A stretch of DNA of 64,000 nucleotides from Anabas testudineus (taxonomy: Eukaryota; Chordata; Actinopteri; Anabantiformes; Anabantidae): contig NC_046625.1 in the NCBI RefSeq assembly GCF_900324465.2, positions 14,733,519 to 14,797,518 on the forward strand, read 5' to 3'. Made by a program: the position numbers and the translations under genes. A model generated the notes under the pieces. It saw only the letters and a list, made by a program, of their open reading frames with translations. It did no database searches and was not told where the DNA came from. Positions 19,866-33,612 of this stretch are shown here, in pieces. Numbering within the stretch: position 1 is the first letter of the stretch; every line of letters starts with the position of its first letter.

Positions 19866-22800
19866 CTACCTGGGCAGCATGTCTTGCAGGTCTGCCACAA
19901 CAAAAGAAACTACAGCCCACAGTGCCGAGCAAAGGTTCATGTCTTGAGGGTCCTGAACACTCATGGTGTCACCTTCACTATGATGGAACCAAAAGTATCG
20001 ACTGTCCGCCACATAAAGGCTGGCACCTGAGAGAGGCAGAAAACAGAGGTGAGTCCAAAAATATATGGCAGAAAGAGAAAAAAAGGTGCAAATAAGGTAA
20101 AACGAGTCCTGAAATCTACAAATATAGGGGGACAAATATAACGAATCAGGAGAGAGACAGACACACCTCATTAAAGGTAAATGGGACAAATCCTTTGCCT
20201 ACGCAACAACTATTTGTCATACTAAAAATTTCCACGACTAGGAGCACCCCATTTTGACATATATTTTGTTTATGAAAGATGAAAGTTGACCGAAGAGGAG
20301 AAGAAAGAAGCAAAAAAAGGTGATCAGATTTGAAGGGGAGCCCTCACAGTGAGAGTTCAATTCCCCTTCATCCCATCATTCAAACAAATGGAGAAGTTGA
20401 AAATGGAGCAAAAAAAAAAAAACTAACCAAAACTCAACAAGTATAAAAAGATACAAAGAAATTGACTTAAAGGGAAAAAGTTGTCTGGACTCTTCTACCA
20501 CAAAGTATGACGATGCAGGAAGCTGAGGAAAAGAGGAATTGGAGTTGATAGGAAATTAAACAATGACTCTCATAGATGGCTTTTCAAAAAGAAAACTAAA
20601 AACTAAAAAAGTTGAACAAAACAAAAAGTTGAAAAGCTATAGACACGTTTAGAAAGCTGAATTACATTTCTACGACAAAGTGTTGAGTTAACGACTGAAG
20701 AAACGGCGAAAAAATAATAATAATGAGCAAAGATAATAATAATACTAATTCCAGCTATTTCATGTCCTCACATCTAAACAGAACCTTCATCTGTGCATCT
20801 GGTTTGATCCTTTTCGGCTCCGATTCACGTGTTTTTGACTAACTAACAATGGGTAAAGTTTGTTTTTGCAGGCCAGAACCACACTTCGAGCAGTGTTTTT
20901 ATCTGTTTGCGACACTTCACGAACAACTGGTTTCTGAACCTGCTGCTGATGCACCGGTGCAGGAAGCGGAAAGTTGGAAAGGCTTTAAAACACCCATCTG
21001 CACTTTTAAAACTTAGAAGTCATATAATCTTGCATCGATGGAGCCCCAGGATGAAATATGAACCCAGAATTAAGCAGAATATGTTCAAACCCACAGTGCC
21101 TTGAAAAACGATCCTCTCGTATTCCCGCAGAAAATGAAAGAGGCACTGAACTTTGCACCCGTCTGTGTTTTGTTAGGAAGGAAACGTGTTTCTGTTATTC
21201 TCCCAACTAAGACATTAGTTAAAACAGGTTTTCATAACAGGAACAGCCTTATGGCAATGTTTCAACTGTTGGCACCATTCCACATGGGACTGTGTCTATA
21301 ATGTTAAAATTACTAAAAGACACTAAAACAAGGTTCTGTTCAAAGTCGGTTTCAGGACTTTGCATGTTTTTTTTCCTCTGTTTGTTGTTCTAAAATATAT
21401 TTGTGAAGCTGGATGCATAAAATCTATGTCTGTGTCCTGTGGCCATGGTGATGGTGGCAGTTTTCATGCTGTAAGGCATGTGGCCCCCCCCAGACTGCCC
21501 CCCCCCCCACCCTAGAAAAGATCAGTCAGCACACAACTATCACCAAAACTTTGCACAAACCCTTCCGAAGTAGAGGTTTGTATTTCTACACATCATCAAG
21601 TCATATGGAATGGACTTTATAGTAAGTGTACTCTTTCATCCAATGACAGCACTACAGTACTAATTCCTTTGTCTGTGCATTAAAGCTACTCAGGCAAAAG
21701 TGCCCAGGAAGAACTGTGGTGTTTGCATCCTCACCTTATCCTTAAACAGTCCCATAGTGTCCCTACAACCAACAATAGTGAGACAAAAGACTACCCAAAA
21801 CCATCCAAAGTTCATCTATGGTGCTTCAAAACCCAGAGAATTCAACATGACTCTGAGGACTGGTAATCTTTCCCAAGTGATGTACCCAACCCACCAAGAT
21901 TATTTTTAGTTGACACAGAATCAGCCAGCGATGTTCACAAGGCTTGGGAGTAGGCAGGGGTAACAGGTTGGTGCTAGACCAGCCAAAGATGCCTCGGCCC
22001 TTCAGAATGCAGCATGGCTTATGAACCAAAGGACTTAACATGACTCAAAGGTACATCGTACTGCTTTGACAAGTAAAACAATGTTTCTTTCTTTTCAGGA
22101 AGCTCATCATACTGTTCAGGTGTTCTTAGGTAAACATCCACAGTAAAAAAAAAACTCAAAGTCAAGGAAGCAGGGACTTGAAAACATTTCCTCAATATCA
22201 ATACTGAACAACAACAAGTCCAACACTCACCTGGTCCTCCAGACTGAAGGACTGCCACTGTATTCACATGGCAGTTTCCCCGACTAATAGTATTTGTTTT
22301 CCTTTAAAGTATGAATGTTGTGCCTGATTATGTGCTACAATGTTTTTCAGTTCCTCTCTTAAAGGTTAAACAACAACCGATGCTATTTCACTTCTATAAA
22401 ACCTAGACAGAGACGACATATGAACCTCTAATCTCTACCAAAGCCACAAATGTCGAAAACAAACTCTGAGATATGAAGTATATGCACAGTAGACTGTGAG
22501 CAATCCAGAGGGTGATACTCGAATGTCACCATGTTACTGGGGGTTTTTTATATGATATTTAACAGAAAAGCAAATTCAACAGGACCGAACGAAAACTGTC
22601 AGAATAAATTGCCTTTGTAAATAAGTTATGGGTTGCAGTATTCTGTGTTGTTAATAATAATAAAAAGAAGAACAGGAAGAGGAAGGACATCGTCCCATCC
22701 TACTTTAAACATAGTTAAGTTTCAATATGCGACTTCTCTGTATCGCACTTGAAATACTTTGAAGCATATGCTATGTTCATAGTTAATGATGATGTGATGA

Positions 22801-23881
22801 GTGTGGTACTTTCATGAGAAATGAAACTCTTTCATGACTCAAAACTTTTATTAGATTTCTTTGTGTCTAGCACAGGTTCAGTATTTCTATTCTATAATTT
22901 TCACTGTGCTCTATTATCTTCTTGTGAACATTTGTTGCTAGGTGCAGACAGACATGAGGGATTAAACTGACCTGGTACTCCTGCCTGCATCCATGGTGAG
23001 ATATCTGTCCCTTCTCCATGTGTCTCCAGTTTAGTCATATTAATGGGAGCCAACAGTTTGACCACTTCTTCCATCACCTGTTGATTGAAACACGGCAAAG
23101 TGCTTATTATCTTATCAATTCTAATGCATTAACACAATAAAGAAGTTTGTGTCCAGTCTAGGAATCAGAGGTCTGAAGTTGAGGCGTGAATGTGAAGTAG
23201 AGTACATTCAATGTGCTGGATGCTAATACACTGCACCTTGCACAATCTGTGTTTTGCTAAATTCGGACATGTAAGCCTTCATAACTACTAAAAACTAACT
23301 GCGCAACAACATTTTCTTTTCATTCCCACCTTACGTGCTGCATCACTGCCAGTAAACTGCAGAGCCTCCGGTCTGAATGTCCCCAGATCGGACTCCATGA
23401 CCAGGTCAAAGTTGGAAATGTTCACCTGGATAGGAAAAAGAAGTCAAGGCCTGGTATGCAGCTAAACATTTAAAACCTGTGTAGCAAAGATCCTCAGCAC
23501 AGAGAAAAGTCTGGGAGCTAGCCAAGGCCTCTCCAGTTCACTCAAAGCATATTTCGACACTCCTACACTTCATGCTTTCACTGTGTGATTTAACCTTTCC
23601 TGCTTCTGCAGAAAGAAATACTTTAGCTTTACTGCTGATACACTGGGTTTCTGCAAATACTGCAGTGACAGTGGACAGTACCTTGTGTAGATTATAGTAT
23701 TGCTGTGCTCCGACACCTCCCTGCTCTTCAGCTGTCCACAGCACTGTTCGAAGAGTTCTCCTTGGACGCAAACCTAGACACAGATAAAGAGTCAAATAAA
23801 CACACAGCAATGCAAATTAAACGCAGTACTGTGTAAAAGTCTTCCGTCACTATTAGATTTGTTTTTAGCAACACTATGATG

Positions 23882-23917
<36 letters not shown>

Positions 23918-24398
23918 ATCCCTTCCTGACCTCACCATTCTCCTTTACAGAGGTCATACTCAATATTTGTCTTTAGCCAAAATAATATTTTTGTTTTAAA
24001 TATATGAATATAATAACTTAATAACCTAATGGTGGCCTAAGCCATTTGCACAGTACTGTGTAGATACACAGCAAGAGAAAATAATGTTCTTTCCTATTAT
24101 TACATTTTCTTTAGAGCTTGAAACACACGCTAACCTGTATTCCATGTTATTCCAGGTTTACTATTTACATTTTCATCACTGGACCTTGAACTCTTAGTTG
24201 GGAGAGCTAGACCCTGTTCTTTCTTCAATATGAATATTGTAATGCACGTTTACCGTAAACGAGTTTCCTGCTAATGTTTGTTCTTCTTTCTCAACAAATA
24301 GTTAAGGGGGGAACTTACTGTGTGCAGACTGAGGAACTGTTATGTGATTTCTGTGGAACTGGATATTCTGAACCCTCTAAGTTGTCAAGAAGGTTACT

Positions 24399-24462
<64 letters not shown>

Positions 24463-27400
24463 TATATATTAATAGAAATAATTCTCCATTGGTTTACATT
24501 GGTATAATTGGTATAACATTGGCCTGGTCACTTGTAGCACTTAAAGCATACTGGTGAGCCCAGTGATACTAACTGCTTACATAAAGCTAAATAATAAAGT
24601 AAATCATTTACTTGACTTGTTTATATTCTTGTGTAAGTGCGCTGCTCTCTGTGTACACATCATGTACAGTACACCTTTTCTTACTGTGGAAGTTCCTATG
24701 TATGTTTTCATGTCCTGTTTATGTTTGTCTATCTGGTATGTTGGTCCTTCTATTACCTAAGTCCTTTATGAGTGACAGGACTTCCCAGGAAATCATGGCT
24801 CCACCTCCGTCATCCATGGCACCCTGGCCCACATCCCAACTGTCCAAATGACCACTCAGCAAGACAACCTTGCAGATTGGACAGATAAAAGATATATAAA
24901 CACACAAAAGAGAGACTGAAAGATACAAGTATTTGTCTAATCTGAGTCAGATCAGACAAATACGAGAGAACTCTATCTGATCCATAACTTCAGATCTACA
25001 TTTTATTATAAAACACACACAAACAGGATATGCCTCAAGTTTGACTTTGAATATATAATTTTAAAATTGCTTTTTTATCAGCAAGTTCAGACAAACTGGC
25101 ATAAAAAACAGGAAAACAAAGACAAATCCAATTTCCAGGAATTTTATCGAGATGGAATTCCTGTCAGTGAGATGCTCCTGACCTGATGTTCCAGGTTACA
25201 AAACATTTTCCAAGCTGGTCTGGCCTTGTCAGGACAATGACCCAGAACAGCAGCAACAAACAGACAGGCCCATCATTTATACAATCATGTTGTTCATAAT
25301 TATTATTTTCTGTTTGTAGCTAAAAGTCCCATCAGTTTACTTGAAATCAATTTAATATTATAAGTGTGAACATACAAGTGCATTCTACGCACTCAGATGA
25401 TTTTAGGATTTAGGAACACATCATCATCATCTGGGAACATTAGGATATACCACACACATGCAGTTAGCACATTTTATATCATGAGAGACCAATAAAGTAT
25501 ACAAGAGTTCCAATGTGGTTCAGTGACATGTAGTTGTGATAAAACAAAACCACTTCAACAAAAACAGAGTAGTGCTCATCACAAACACTGTCTGCAGAAT
25601 GGTTTGCGTTTTAGGGATTTTCATAAGCAGAAGGCGTCCACAGCAGATGGTTCAGGAATCGAAAAGTTACAATTTCCCAAGACTGGAATTATAGAGGTTG
25701 AGTGGGCAGAAAAAGTCCCAACATGATGACTCTGAGTTGTCCTGAAAGGCTAAATTATTCACTAAAATGTCAAATGTAGATTTTATTGATGTACAAGAAC
25801 ACACAATGGCTACTACTGCCAGAGAGCAGTCAGAAAGTCTGAAATGATGTCAGCCACACCATGTGTTTCATTTCCTTTTTCTATAAAGAGGGGTCAGCAT
25901 CAGTTCCCAGATTAGAATAGTAACAGCTTACATCAACTGTGTTCCTCAAGTCGAGTGACTGAATTTTAGTTCCCTACACTTTTTCCTCAAACAGAAAGGC
26001 TTGTCAAGAAGTTCGGATGAACTGCTAAAACAAAGTCGATATGGCGACGTTGCTAAAATACCAAACAGAGCAGGTTTGAGCAGTCTGAAAGCAAAAGAGA
26101 GGAATCTAGTGTTTGGTCATCTTGCACTAAGCTCTTATGATGTGATGTTTTGCAATTGTTGAATCAGCAGGACTTGTATTTGCAGGCTCAACAGACTGTA
26201 GGGGAGTAAAAGCTCTAGCACACACAGTTCAAATTCCCATCACAAAACATCATCTACCTTCATCTGCCAACAACATGTATCTTATCAGGTATGCATGATG
26301 TTTACAGCAATTTCTGGCCCGAATGCAATATGCTCCCTCTCTTAACAACAATAAAAACACCCTAGCTTCAGGCTTCCTCCACCTACATACCACAGACTAT
26401 GATTCACAGATGACGCTGTGGAAGTTTCACACAGGTTCCATGTGAGACATGAGAAATGAGAAATTCCTAAATAGGAGTCTCTCCTCACGTTTCCTGCTGT
26501 GCTACAGCAGATAAGGCGAGAGCTCTGGGCAGCTTCAGAAACCTGCTCCACTTGTCGTGCCGGTGTACCCACATCTGTGTGCCCCCATTTGGCAACCTGT
26601 GGCACAATGCTGAGTATGCCACCTGAGGTGTCTAGATTCTAGAAGCTGCTGCTTCAGCAGAGCAGCATTTTATCCATTAAGCAGGTTCTACCAGTTAGAC
26701 ATGTCTGGGTAACCGTAGAAAGAACTTATGTGTGACACACTGTGTGACACTGCACTGTATAGTATCGTTTCTGACCTAATGCAGCGCACAATGAAAGTGA
26801 AAAAGGTATCTACATTTGCAAATAGTTGTCTTTCTACACGTGTTCACCTTTAACATCATCCGTCATGTTGCCATTAAACAAAACCTTAAGAAACTAGTGG
26901 TGTTTGTAGATTATTTTATAAACCTGTCCATGCAATTCATCTTTGCTGGAAATTACATATGCAAACAATTTAGTTGTTTTGAGGTCCGTTTTTGATATGG
27001 CCATATTTAAGAAAATAGGAAGCCAAAGCAGAGACAATTTTTTTTCCAAAACATAAACAACAGACAGTTTGTTTGTGAAGTGTTTTGTTTCCATAGAAAC
27101 CCATGTTATATTGACTGACATTTCTCTGCAGTTCCAGCAGTGTCAAGCTTTAGTGATTAGATCACACACATCAGCAAAAAAAATGCAGACTTAATAACTG
27201 AGGGAATTTCTAGAGATCTAAAATTAATTGAGAGAGAGACAAGACCATTCAGAGAGTCTTTCTTCCAATTAAATTAATTACATTACATGACATTTGTTTT
27301 CTATGTACAAGTGAATGGGTGCTACCTGCTCAGGGTGTTGCCAGCCTTTGATTTCAGCCACCGTGTTGAAGGAGTCAGCATCTGGAAAAGTCTTGGCTGC

Positions 27401-29167
27401 CATTGTGACCCTGATCATGATCTTCTGCCCCCTCTTTGACAAACGCCACATCAGTTCAGCATCCTCCACAGTGATACAGGCTGTAGGGATTCGCTTCACT
27501 CCGTCCTGGTAGTCCTGCCAACCTGTGTGTGGACTACAAACAGACACATACATTTCTGCTGACTATATCTTTACTATGTGAAGAGAGATGGTCCCAAACA
27601 TGATCATCATTTTTTTCCCTTATGGATACCTGTTAATAGAAAAAGGAGTGATAGATCGAATGAGTGTCGCCACAGCTCCTACTTTAGCTGCCTCAGAAGC
27701 TCCATATGCACGATAAGCCACCGTCTCCCCATAGCTGACAAAAGGCTGATTAAAGACCACAATCTTCCCTGTGGCCTCGCTGGCTCTGTGCTTGAGCTCC
27801 TCAAAAGACTGAACCACTAACACCTCTGCCTCGATACCTGGAGATACAAGAGTGAGACAATGAGGAGTAAAAGAGATGTGGATGGCAGATGGCAGGCATA
27901 TAGATATTATATAGCATGGTCCTTACCTTCAGGTGGTGTCCCTACACTGCTACCAAGTCCGAGTATAGCCAGATTTTTCACCCTAGGCACGATCATTACT
28001 GCACTCTCCTTCCCTCTGACCCAGTGTGGGATTTTGACTGGTTCTGGACACAAAACCATATAAGGGCACAGAAAAAAGGAAAGTCAAACCCTGCTGAAGT
28101 ACATGTACATCCTGTAACCTGTGAAAGTTATGTCTGATAATTATCTTCACTGCACACTTTTAACATCCTGGATCCAGAGAGGTGGCTCAACCATACTTAC
28201 CTAAATGTACATCCAGCCCGTCCTGTGTCATAGCATTGTACATGTATTTGATAGCCATGTTCAGATTCTCTGAGCCACTGACACGATTCCCTATGGTGTC
28301 CGTGAAGTCAGCCAGACGTCTGTAAGAGCGGTTCTGGGCAGCTCCAAACACAGCCAGGTCAATGATCCGTTTTGCCACATCAGCATAGTCTGCTATCTCC
28401 GTAGCTATGTCTGAAGCTAAACTCAGACAGAAATACAGAAAGAAAACAACATGCCAGCAAAGAAGGTCAGGTTTTATTCCCATCATAGAACCTTTCCACT
28501 ATGTTTAATACGTTTTCAGCTTTTTTCTTTGTCATTTTAGTAGATAAGTTAAAAAAGTGGATATGTTTTTGTTTGGTTTTTTTTTGGTCATAAAGAAATT
28601 TAGTAAATATAGAAGAAGATAGAAGTAAGTAATCGACCAAATCAGGAGACAGCTAAAGTTTTATACAAAGGTTGAAGCAAAGAACCAAAGAACTGTCAAA
28701 TGCTTAAGATCAATAAATTAGGGAAGGAATATAGACATGATGTGAGTTCAAATGCTAAATAATACACTGATAAAAGACAGGAATGGGACTAAATGCAAGT
28801 GTAGCACCTAGGACACAAGTGAAGGTGTGTGCGAGAGGCAGGAATTAATGATCCAGTTTTTTTGCAGCATGAACATTTTCTGTAATTGATTGGATTTCTG
28901 TGGCACCGCTTTTTATGATCTAAAGAAAACGAAAAAACACACTTCTCTTCACCCTGATGTCCATACACAAGCCTATATTGGTCTTTAAATTTCAGATTAA
29001 AGGAAATATTTAACACCTTTCCTGGCAGTATCATTTGATACAGCTCTGGCCACAGCTACTGAGCCCATGGGCAGAGTCCGGTGAGGATGGCAGTCACAGG
29101 GAGATGACAACATGAAGAAAAACATGAAGAAGGAGAGGAAGAAGGGCAGCGTCCCTTCCCATGCCAT
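19866..29167 (-). CDS. cpq: cpq, carboxypeptidase Q (plasma glutamate carboxypeptidase), M28 metallopeptidase
   Basis: This is a secreted or lysosomal dizinc exopeptidase of family M28 that cleaves dipeptides with unsubstituted termini. Length is 488 aa (human 472). Exons in transcript order: 29167-29017, 28416-28201, 28043-27927, 27837-27630, 27533-27326, 24868-24757, 23773-23682, 23425-23330, 23077-22972 and 20026-19866; phases close to TAG. Exon 1 supplies a long Phe-rich signal peptide starting [10 protein letters not shown]. Metal and catalytic residues are in place: H307 in SGHLDSWD, D319 in AMDDGGG, E353 and E354 in WTAEEQGG, D381 in MESD, and H450/H451 in HHSEGDT. Other matches are [18 protein letters not shown] and SFNTVAEI. 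The 2.9-kb last intron and the 2.5-kb intron 5 carry no recognised gene. A second in-frame signal-like start precedes exon 2 (see findings). Confidence 0.96.
23885..23917 (+). repeat. (AT)n microsatellite, about 16 units, in cpq intron 6
   Basis: A pure AT dinucleotide run follows GATGATCAT in the intron between cpq exons 6 and 7. Confidence 0.9.
24400..24470 (+). repeat. (TA)n microsatellite, about 30 units, in cpq intron 6
   Basis: A nearly pure TA run ends in GAATATATATT. It is the second AT microsatellite in the same cpq intron. Ile/Tyr-repeat frames over it are artefacts. Confidence 0.92.
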
Positions 29168-29879
29168 CTGCACACAGAGAAACATCATCATGATTAACAA
29201 AAAGCATGCACTACATTAACCCTAACAGGGAAATTCCCTGCAGATAATTGATCCCACATTGCTGCAAATTCACATGGAAAACACTGGAGAGTGCAGTATC
29301 ACTGGCTGAAGGGCTTTTGATGGTAATCCGAGCCTCTTTACAGCGTTGGCTTTTCAATTAAACTTTGAACACAATTCATTCTAAACCCTACAGAGGCACA
29401 AATGAATTACTGTATAAGAAACATGGCTCCAACATATGCAAGTGCTACTATTACTTTTGTATAACACTGGTTATGATCATGTGTAAAGTGACACTGGGAG
29501 AAAAGCAACGTTAGCTTGAAGTTACTTTCACTTTTACAGGATCTGACCACATTAATGTAATCAATCTGTTTCTGTCTGTGTTATCAATTCACACCATCAC
29601 ATTTATCGCGGTATTAACAAAGATTTTTGGCCGGTGTCTTATGTTTTGTTAGTCAAACAGGTAAAATGTGGTTTAAACACAGCGCAAACTGAAGAATGTA
29701 ATTGAAACTTGATGCTACGGCAGTTGAACACATTTTTAGAATATCAGTGAGGATCAGATCTCTATAAAATAACACAAACCCTTCTATTCTCCAGTGCCTC
29801 TGATTTCGTTGACGTTACAAGACTTTAAAAGCTGTAGGAATAAATCTTGTGACAAGCTAACACACATAAACACCGGAAC

Positions 29880-29940
29880 ATAAACACAACTTCCGCGCTC
29901 GTGATTGTAGCGTGGCTAACGAAAGTAAACTTCCGGTGGG
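29880..29940 (-). promoter_or_regulatory. cpq: Likely cpq core promoter with two ETS-type ACTTCCG motifs
   Basis: ACTTCCGC at 29889-29896 and ACTTCCGG at 29929-29936 lie in a locally CpG-richer patch 700 bp upstream of the cpq start codon, with TGACGTTA near 29810. ETS/GABP-type motifs are frequent in TATA-less vertebrate promoters. A 5' UTR intron between here and 29167 is possible. The assignment is inference from motifs and position. Confidence 0.35.
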
Positions 29941-32900
29941 GTTTTTTTTTTTCACAATAAAAGCTTTATTTCTATGTTGGTATGTTAACAACTGCCTTAC
30001 AGAGTCAAGTACAGAAATGAGTACATTAGGTCCAAAGATGTTTTTAAATGACTCTCAAACTAGGGTTAGGGTTTAAGGCAGAATGATTTATGAATCACAA
30101 AGGGAAATTCCAGTGTTGCAGTTTCCATTACACTAAACACATAAACAGTGGTAGTTGCCTAAACGCTGTCCAGAGCTGCGACTGTACTGTCCACACTGTA
30201 TGAAACACAGCACCTCTCAGCCCACAGCCCAGTTTGTGGTCTTCATCCCCACAAACCCTCTATACTACTAATCCTCCGCGTTCTTCTGCAGTCATTGGTA
30301 TTCAGCATAACTGACACACCCTGTTGAACAGTCAGACTGTGTTTACTTATATTTCTATTACACTCTACTGCTGCTACAACTAATATATTACTTGTTTTAC
30401 ATAATATTACAAACAGGAGCCTGCTTACATCCATTGCTTCGTTACATGATTATATAAAACATCCAGTGTTTCCTGTGACTTTTATCATCATCTTATTTCC
30501 ACTGTTTCCTCTGACATTTGGATTTTTTTCGTCTCTGCATTATCTGGTTTTGGAAAGCATCTGACCATTTGGCACCATTCACATGCCGTTGGCTTGGTTA
30601 TACATAGTGATTTGAAATCCTTTTTCTCTGGCACCTACATTTGTAAAAGGATATTTCTTGAGGCCAGTAGGAAATGTTTTTCAGTGCTACTGTAAAAACA
30701 AAGTGGAACCGAAGTTACAGCTGAGTTCATTTACATGTAGTTGACCTTCGAACATATTTTTGCCAGAAGCTCATCACTTTAATTTTAAAGTGATCAAGTC
30801 AAGAGCTTCTATCCATTTCTGTAGAGTAGGTGTAGCTTCTAATATAGTCTTTGAAAAATATTGGTTTTGTCATTGTCACACAGTGAATGCAGAACCCAGA
30901 CAATTGCAATGATTCCCAATTACTGTGTAGACACTTAAAATTATTCCTTAAATAGCCAATAAGCACATAGAGGATATCAGAGAGATAGAGACATCAGAAA
31001 GAGGAACAAATGGCAAAAAATAGTCAGCAGAAAAAGCAGAAAGTGAGATTTACGAGGAGATGAAGTGAATTATTTGTGTGCTGTGTGTTGAAAGTACAGT
31101 ACCGTGTGTGCCCTTATAGTCAGACCAACTGCCCAATTAAAAAAAAACAAAAAAAAACAGAAAACACAAACAGCCAGTTGCCACATTGCTTTAAAGCCAC
31201 ATCATTTATTCAGTAGTGAAATTCATAAGATACACCAATTCAGCAACAGAGTTTTCTGTATGCCAGCTCATGCACATACATCTTGTTGGTAAGTTGATTT
31301 TTGGTTAAACCAAACCATTGTGTAGGTCTTTTATGTGTCAAATTAAGGTTTCTGTCAATTCATATTCAATTTTGTTAAAAATTAAAGCTGTAAAATATTT
31401 ACAAAGGACATAATATTCAATGTTAATCATTTATTAAACTTATTAATGTAAAATATATATATATTAAAAGCTATAAAACGACTAATTAAATTGAAAATGA
31501 ATTGAACCAAACTTGTCAAATACATTGACATAAATATTAAAACTAACAGTAGGCATAAAGAAGCTTTGATGAGTAAATACTGTACAATTTCAATTCATCA
31601 CTGACATTAACCTGAACTATATTTTAAGCCAGTATAAATTAATACATTGAATTTATAGTATCATCAACATATTGTTTAAACCTAAAATGATCCTAGAGGA
31701 GAAAGGTTATTGTGTGTCATCAGCTGCTGGATTGCTTGTTAATGTTAACCCATTGTCTTAAGCCCCTATGGGCACGGTTTATGTCATTTATGTACTGAAA
31801 GAAATACCAGAGTTTTTCCAAAGACTTCACACAGTGGAGTCTGGTCCAGACAAAGGTCAACGAATAACACTAATACTGTAAATAAACATACAATGAACTG
31901 CAAGGCACTGAGGATTTGAGTGCTTAGTGATCAGACTGTTTCTTCCAGTCATTGAAAATAGGTAGTTTGCTTTTGCATTCAAATAGTCAGTTACAGTTCT
32001 ACAGTAAAGTAAATTATGTTGTATGTATGTGTGTGTGTGTGTGTATGTATATATATATATATATGTGTGTGTATACATATATTTTATTTCTTTTATTTTA
32101 ATAGGCAATGCACAAGGGGAAACAACTTGCTAATAAAAAGGAAAACAGCCTGCGGCTGACTGCCGTTTACTTCCTGAAGTTCTAAAAGTCTCTAAAAGAG
32201 CCCATGTTTGAGCTGGTTAAAGAACAGACTCAGAATTAGGATCCTGTGCTTCAAACCTGACATGTTTCTACTCAGGAAAGCATTGTAACTATTAACCATC
32301 TGAAACTCCACTAGGTTACACTGCTTATAACAGTTAAGAAGACAGAAATCAGTAACTGCATTTTAATTCACAAACCTCAGTATATGAATAAGGCCTGACT
32401 GCAAACTGCAAGAAACATTATATGGTGTAAGTCCCTTTAACTTCAAAACCCAGCATTATAGCTGCATTCAGTTGACAGTAAGCAAGGAATGTGCTTTGGC
32501 GTTCGTCAGACAACACTGGTCACTTCCACAGTTTCTGAATTATAGTCATTAGCCTTGGCTGTACCTTAGCAATCCTGTCCTACATGCTTGGAGCACTCTG
32601 TCACCAAATGAAATAGTCCTCAAAATTTTACTTTACCACTATGTTGAACAGATGCAATGTTGAAGGACCTTAACCTACATAAGGCTATTGCTTTAAAACA
32701 ATGGCTCATGTAAATATAATCTCTAAACATGAAAACACACTGGAAAAGCTACTAAAATAAAGACAAATAAAGCACATTTATATTTGGTCAGTTCTATAAG
32801 TGTCACATATCAACACAAATATGTACCTGCAACGTAACAATCTTTCATACCAATACTGGGTAGCATATGCAGCATATGAAAAAACATTAATTGCTCATAA

Positions 32901-33612
32901 CAATAAAAAAAAAAAATCAATTCAGCAAAGAAAGCTTACAGTAAATTAGATATCACAATGCAAGATGTCCATAGACAAGCAAATCTGGCATCAAAAATAA
33001 AGAAAAAAAAGGATGTCAACATTTGAAGCTTCTTGGTAATACTTACACGTAGTACAATGTCATTTAACAGCATTCAAAGTGCGTTAAAGCTATTCCTATG
33101 TTTATTTCCTTATGTTGTTCCCTTGAGCTGACAGTTGAGCTTTAGTTCTGTTAAATGCTAAATCAATGTTTGTGTAATGCAGAACAAGTCCAGCCCAACA
33201 TAGATCAGCTTAAAAAAGTGATGTGGGTCTGAAGGCACGGTGTTGTCAGAACTTTAAAGCTGAATACTAGATAAGAAATTAAGTCGTTTACTTCTATGTA
33301 ATATCTTCTTATCCAGTATGGTCAACATAGGAATTTATTTTTAATAATCTTTTTTGTTCACTTATGACCTCTTCTTCACAAAATGAATATTATGCAGGAA
33401 AAAAGATAAAAGGATGGCAGGAGGAGGAATGTAAGTAAGATCACCAAAAACAAAAACAAAAAAAAAAAACAAATATCTAAGGAGCACAGAAGAACAGCAG
33501 AGGTCCTTCACTTTAAACTTCAACAGGAGGAATCATCTTAAGCTGTTTAGAGATCCATTCTCAGCCCTGAAAAGCAGGTGATAGATTCCATTTAAAATCC
33601 TTTTTGTTTAGT
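29941..33612. other. Intergenic DNA upstream of cpq and the probable long sdc2 3' UTR
   Basis: No coding exon was recognised. The right part, up to 33612, directly follows the sdc2 stop on the minus strand and is AT-rich with many candidate poly(A) signals, which fits a long syndecan-2 3' UTR. A mixed (TG)/(TA) microsatellite lies near 32028-32085. A two-unit TTAGGG-like stretch near 30061 is too short to be an interstitial telomere. Confidence 0.4.

Noticed and set aside
30061-30078. TTAGGG-like telomeric repeat
   Set aside because: Only about two units are present, which is expected by chance.
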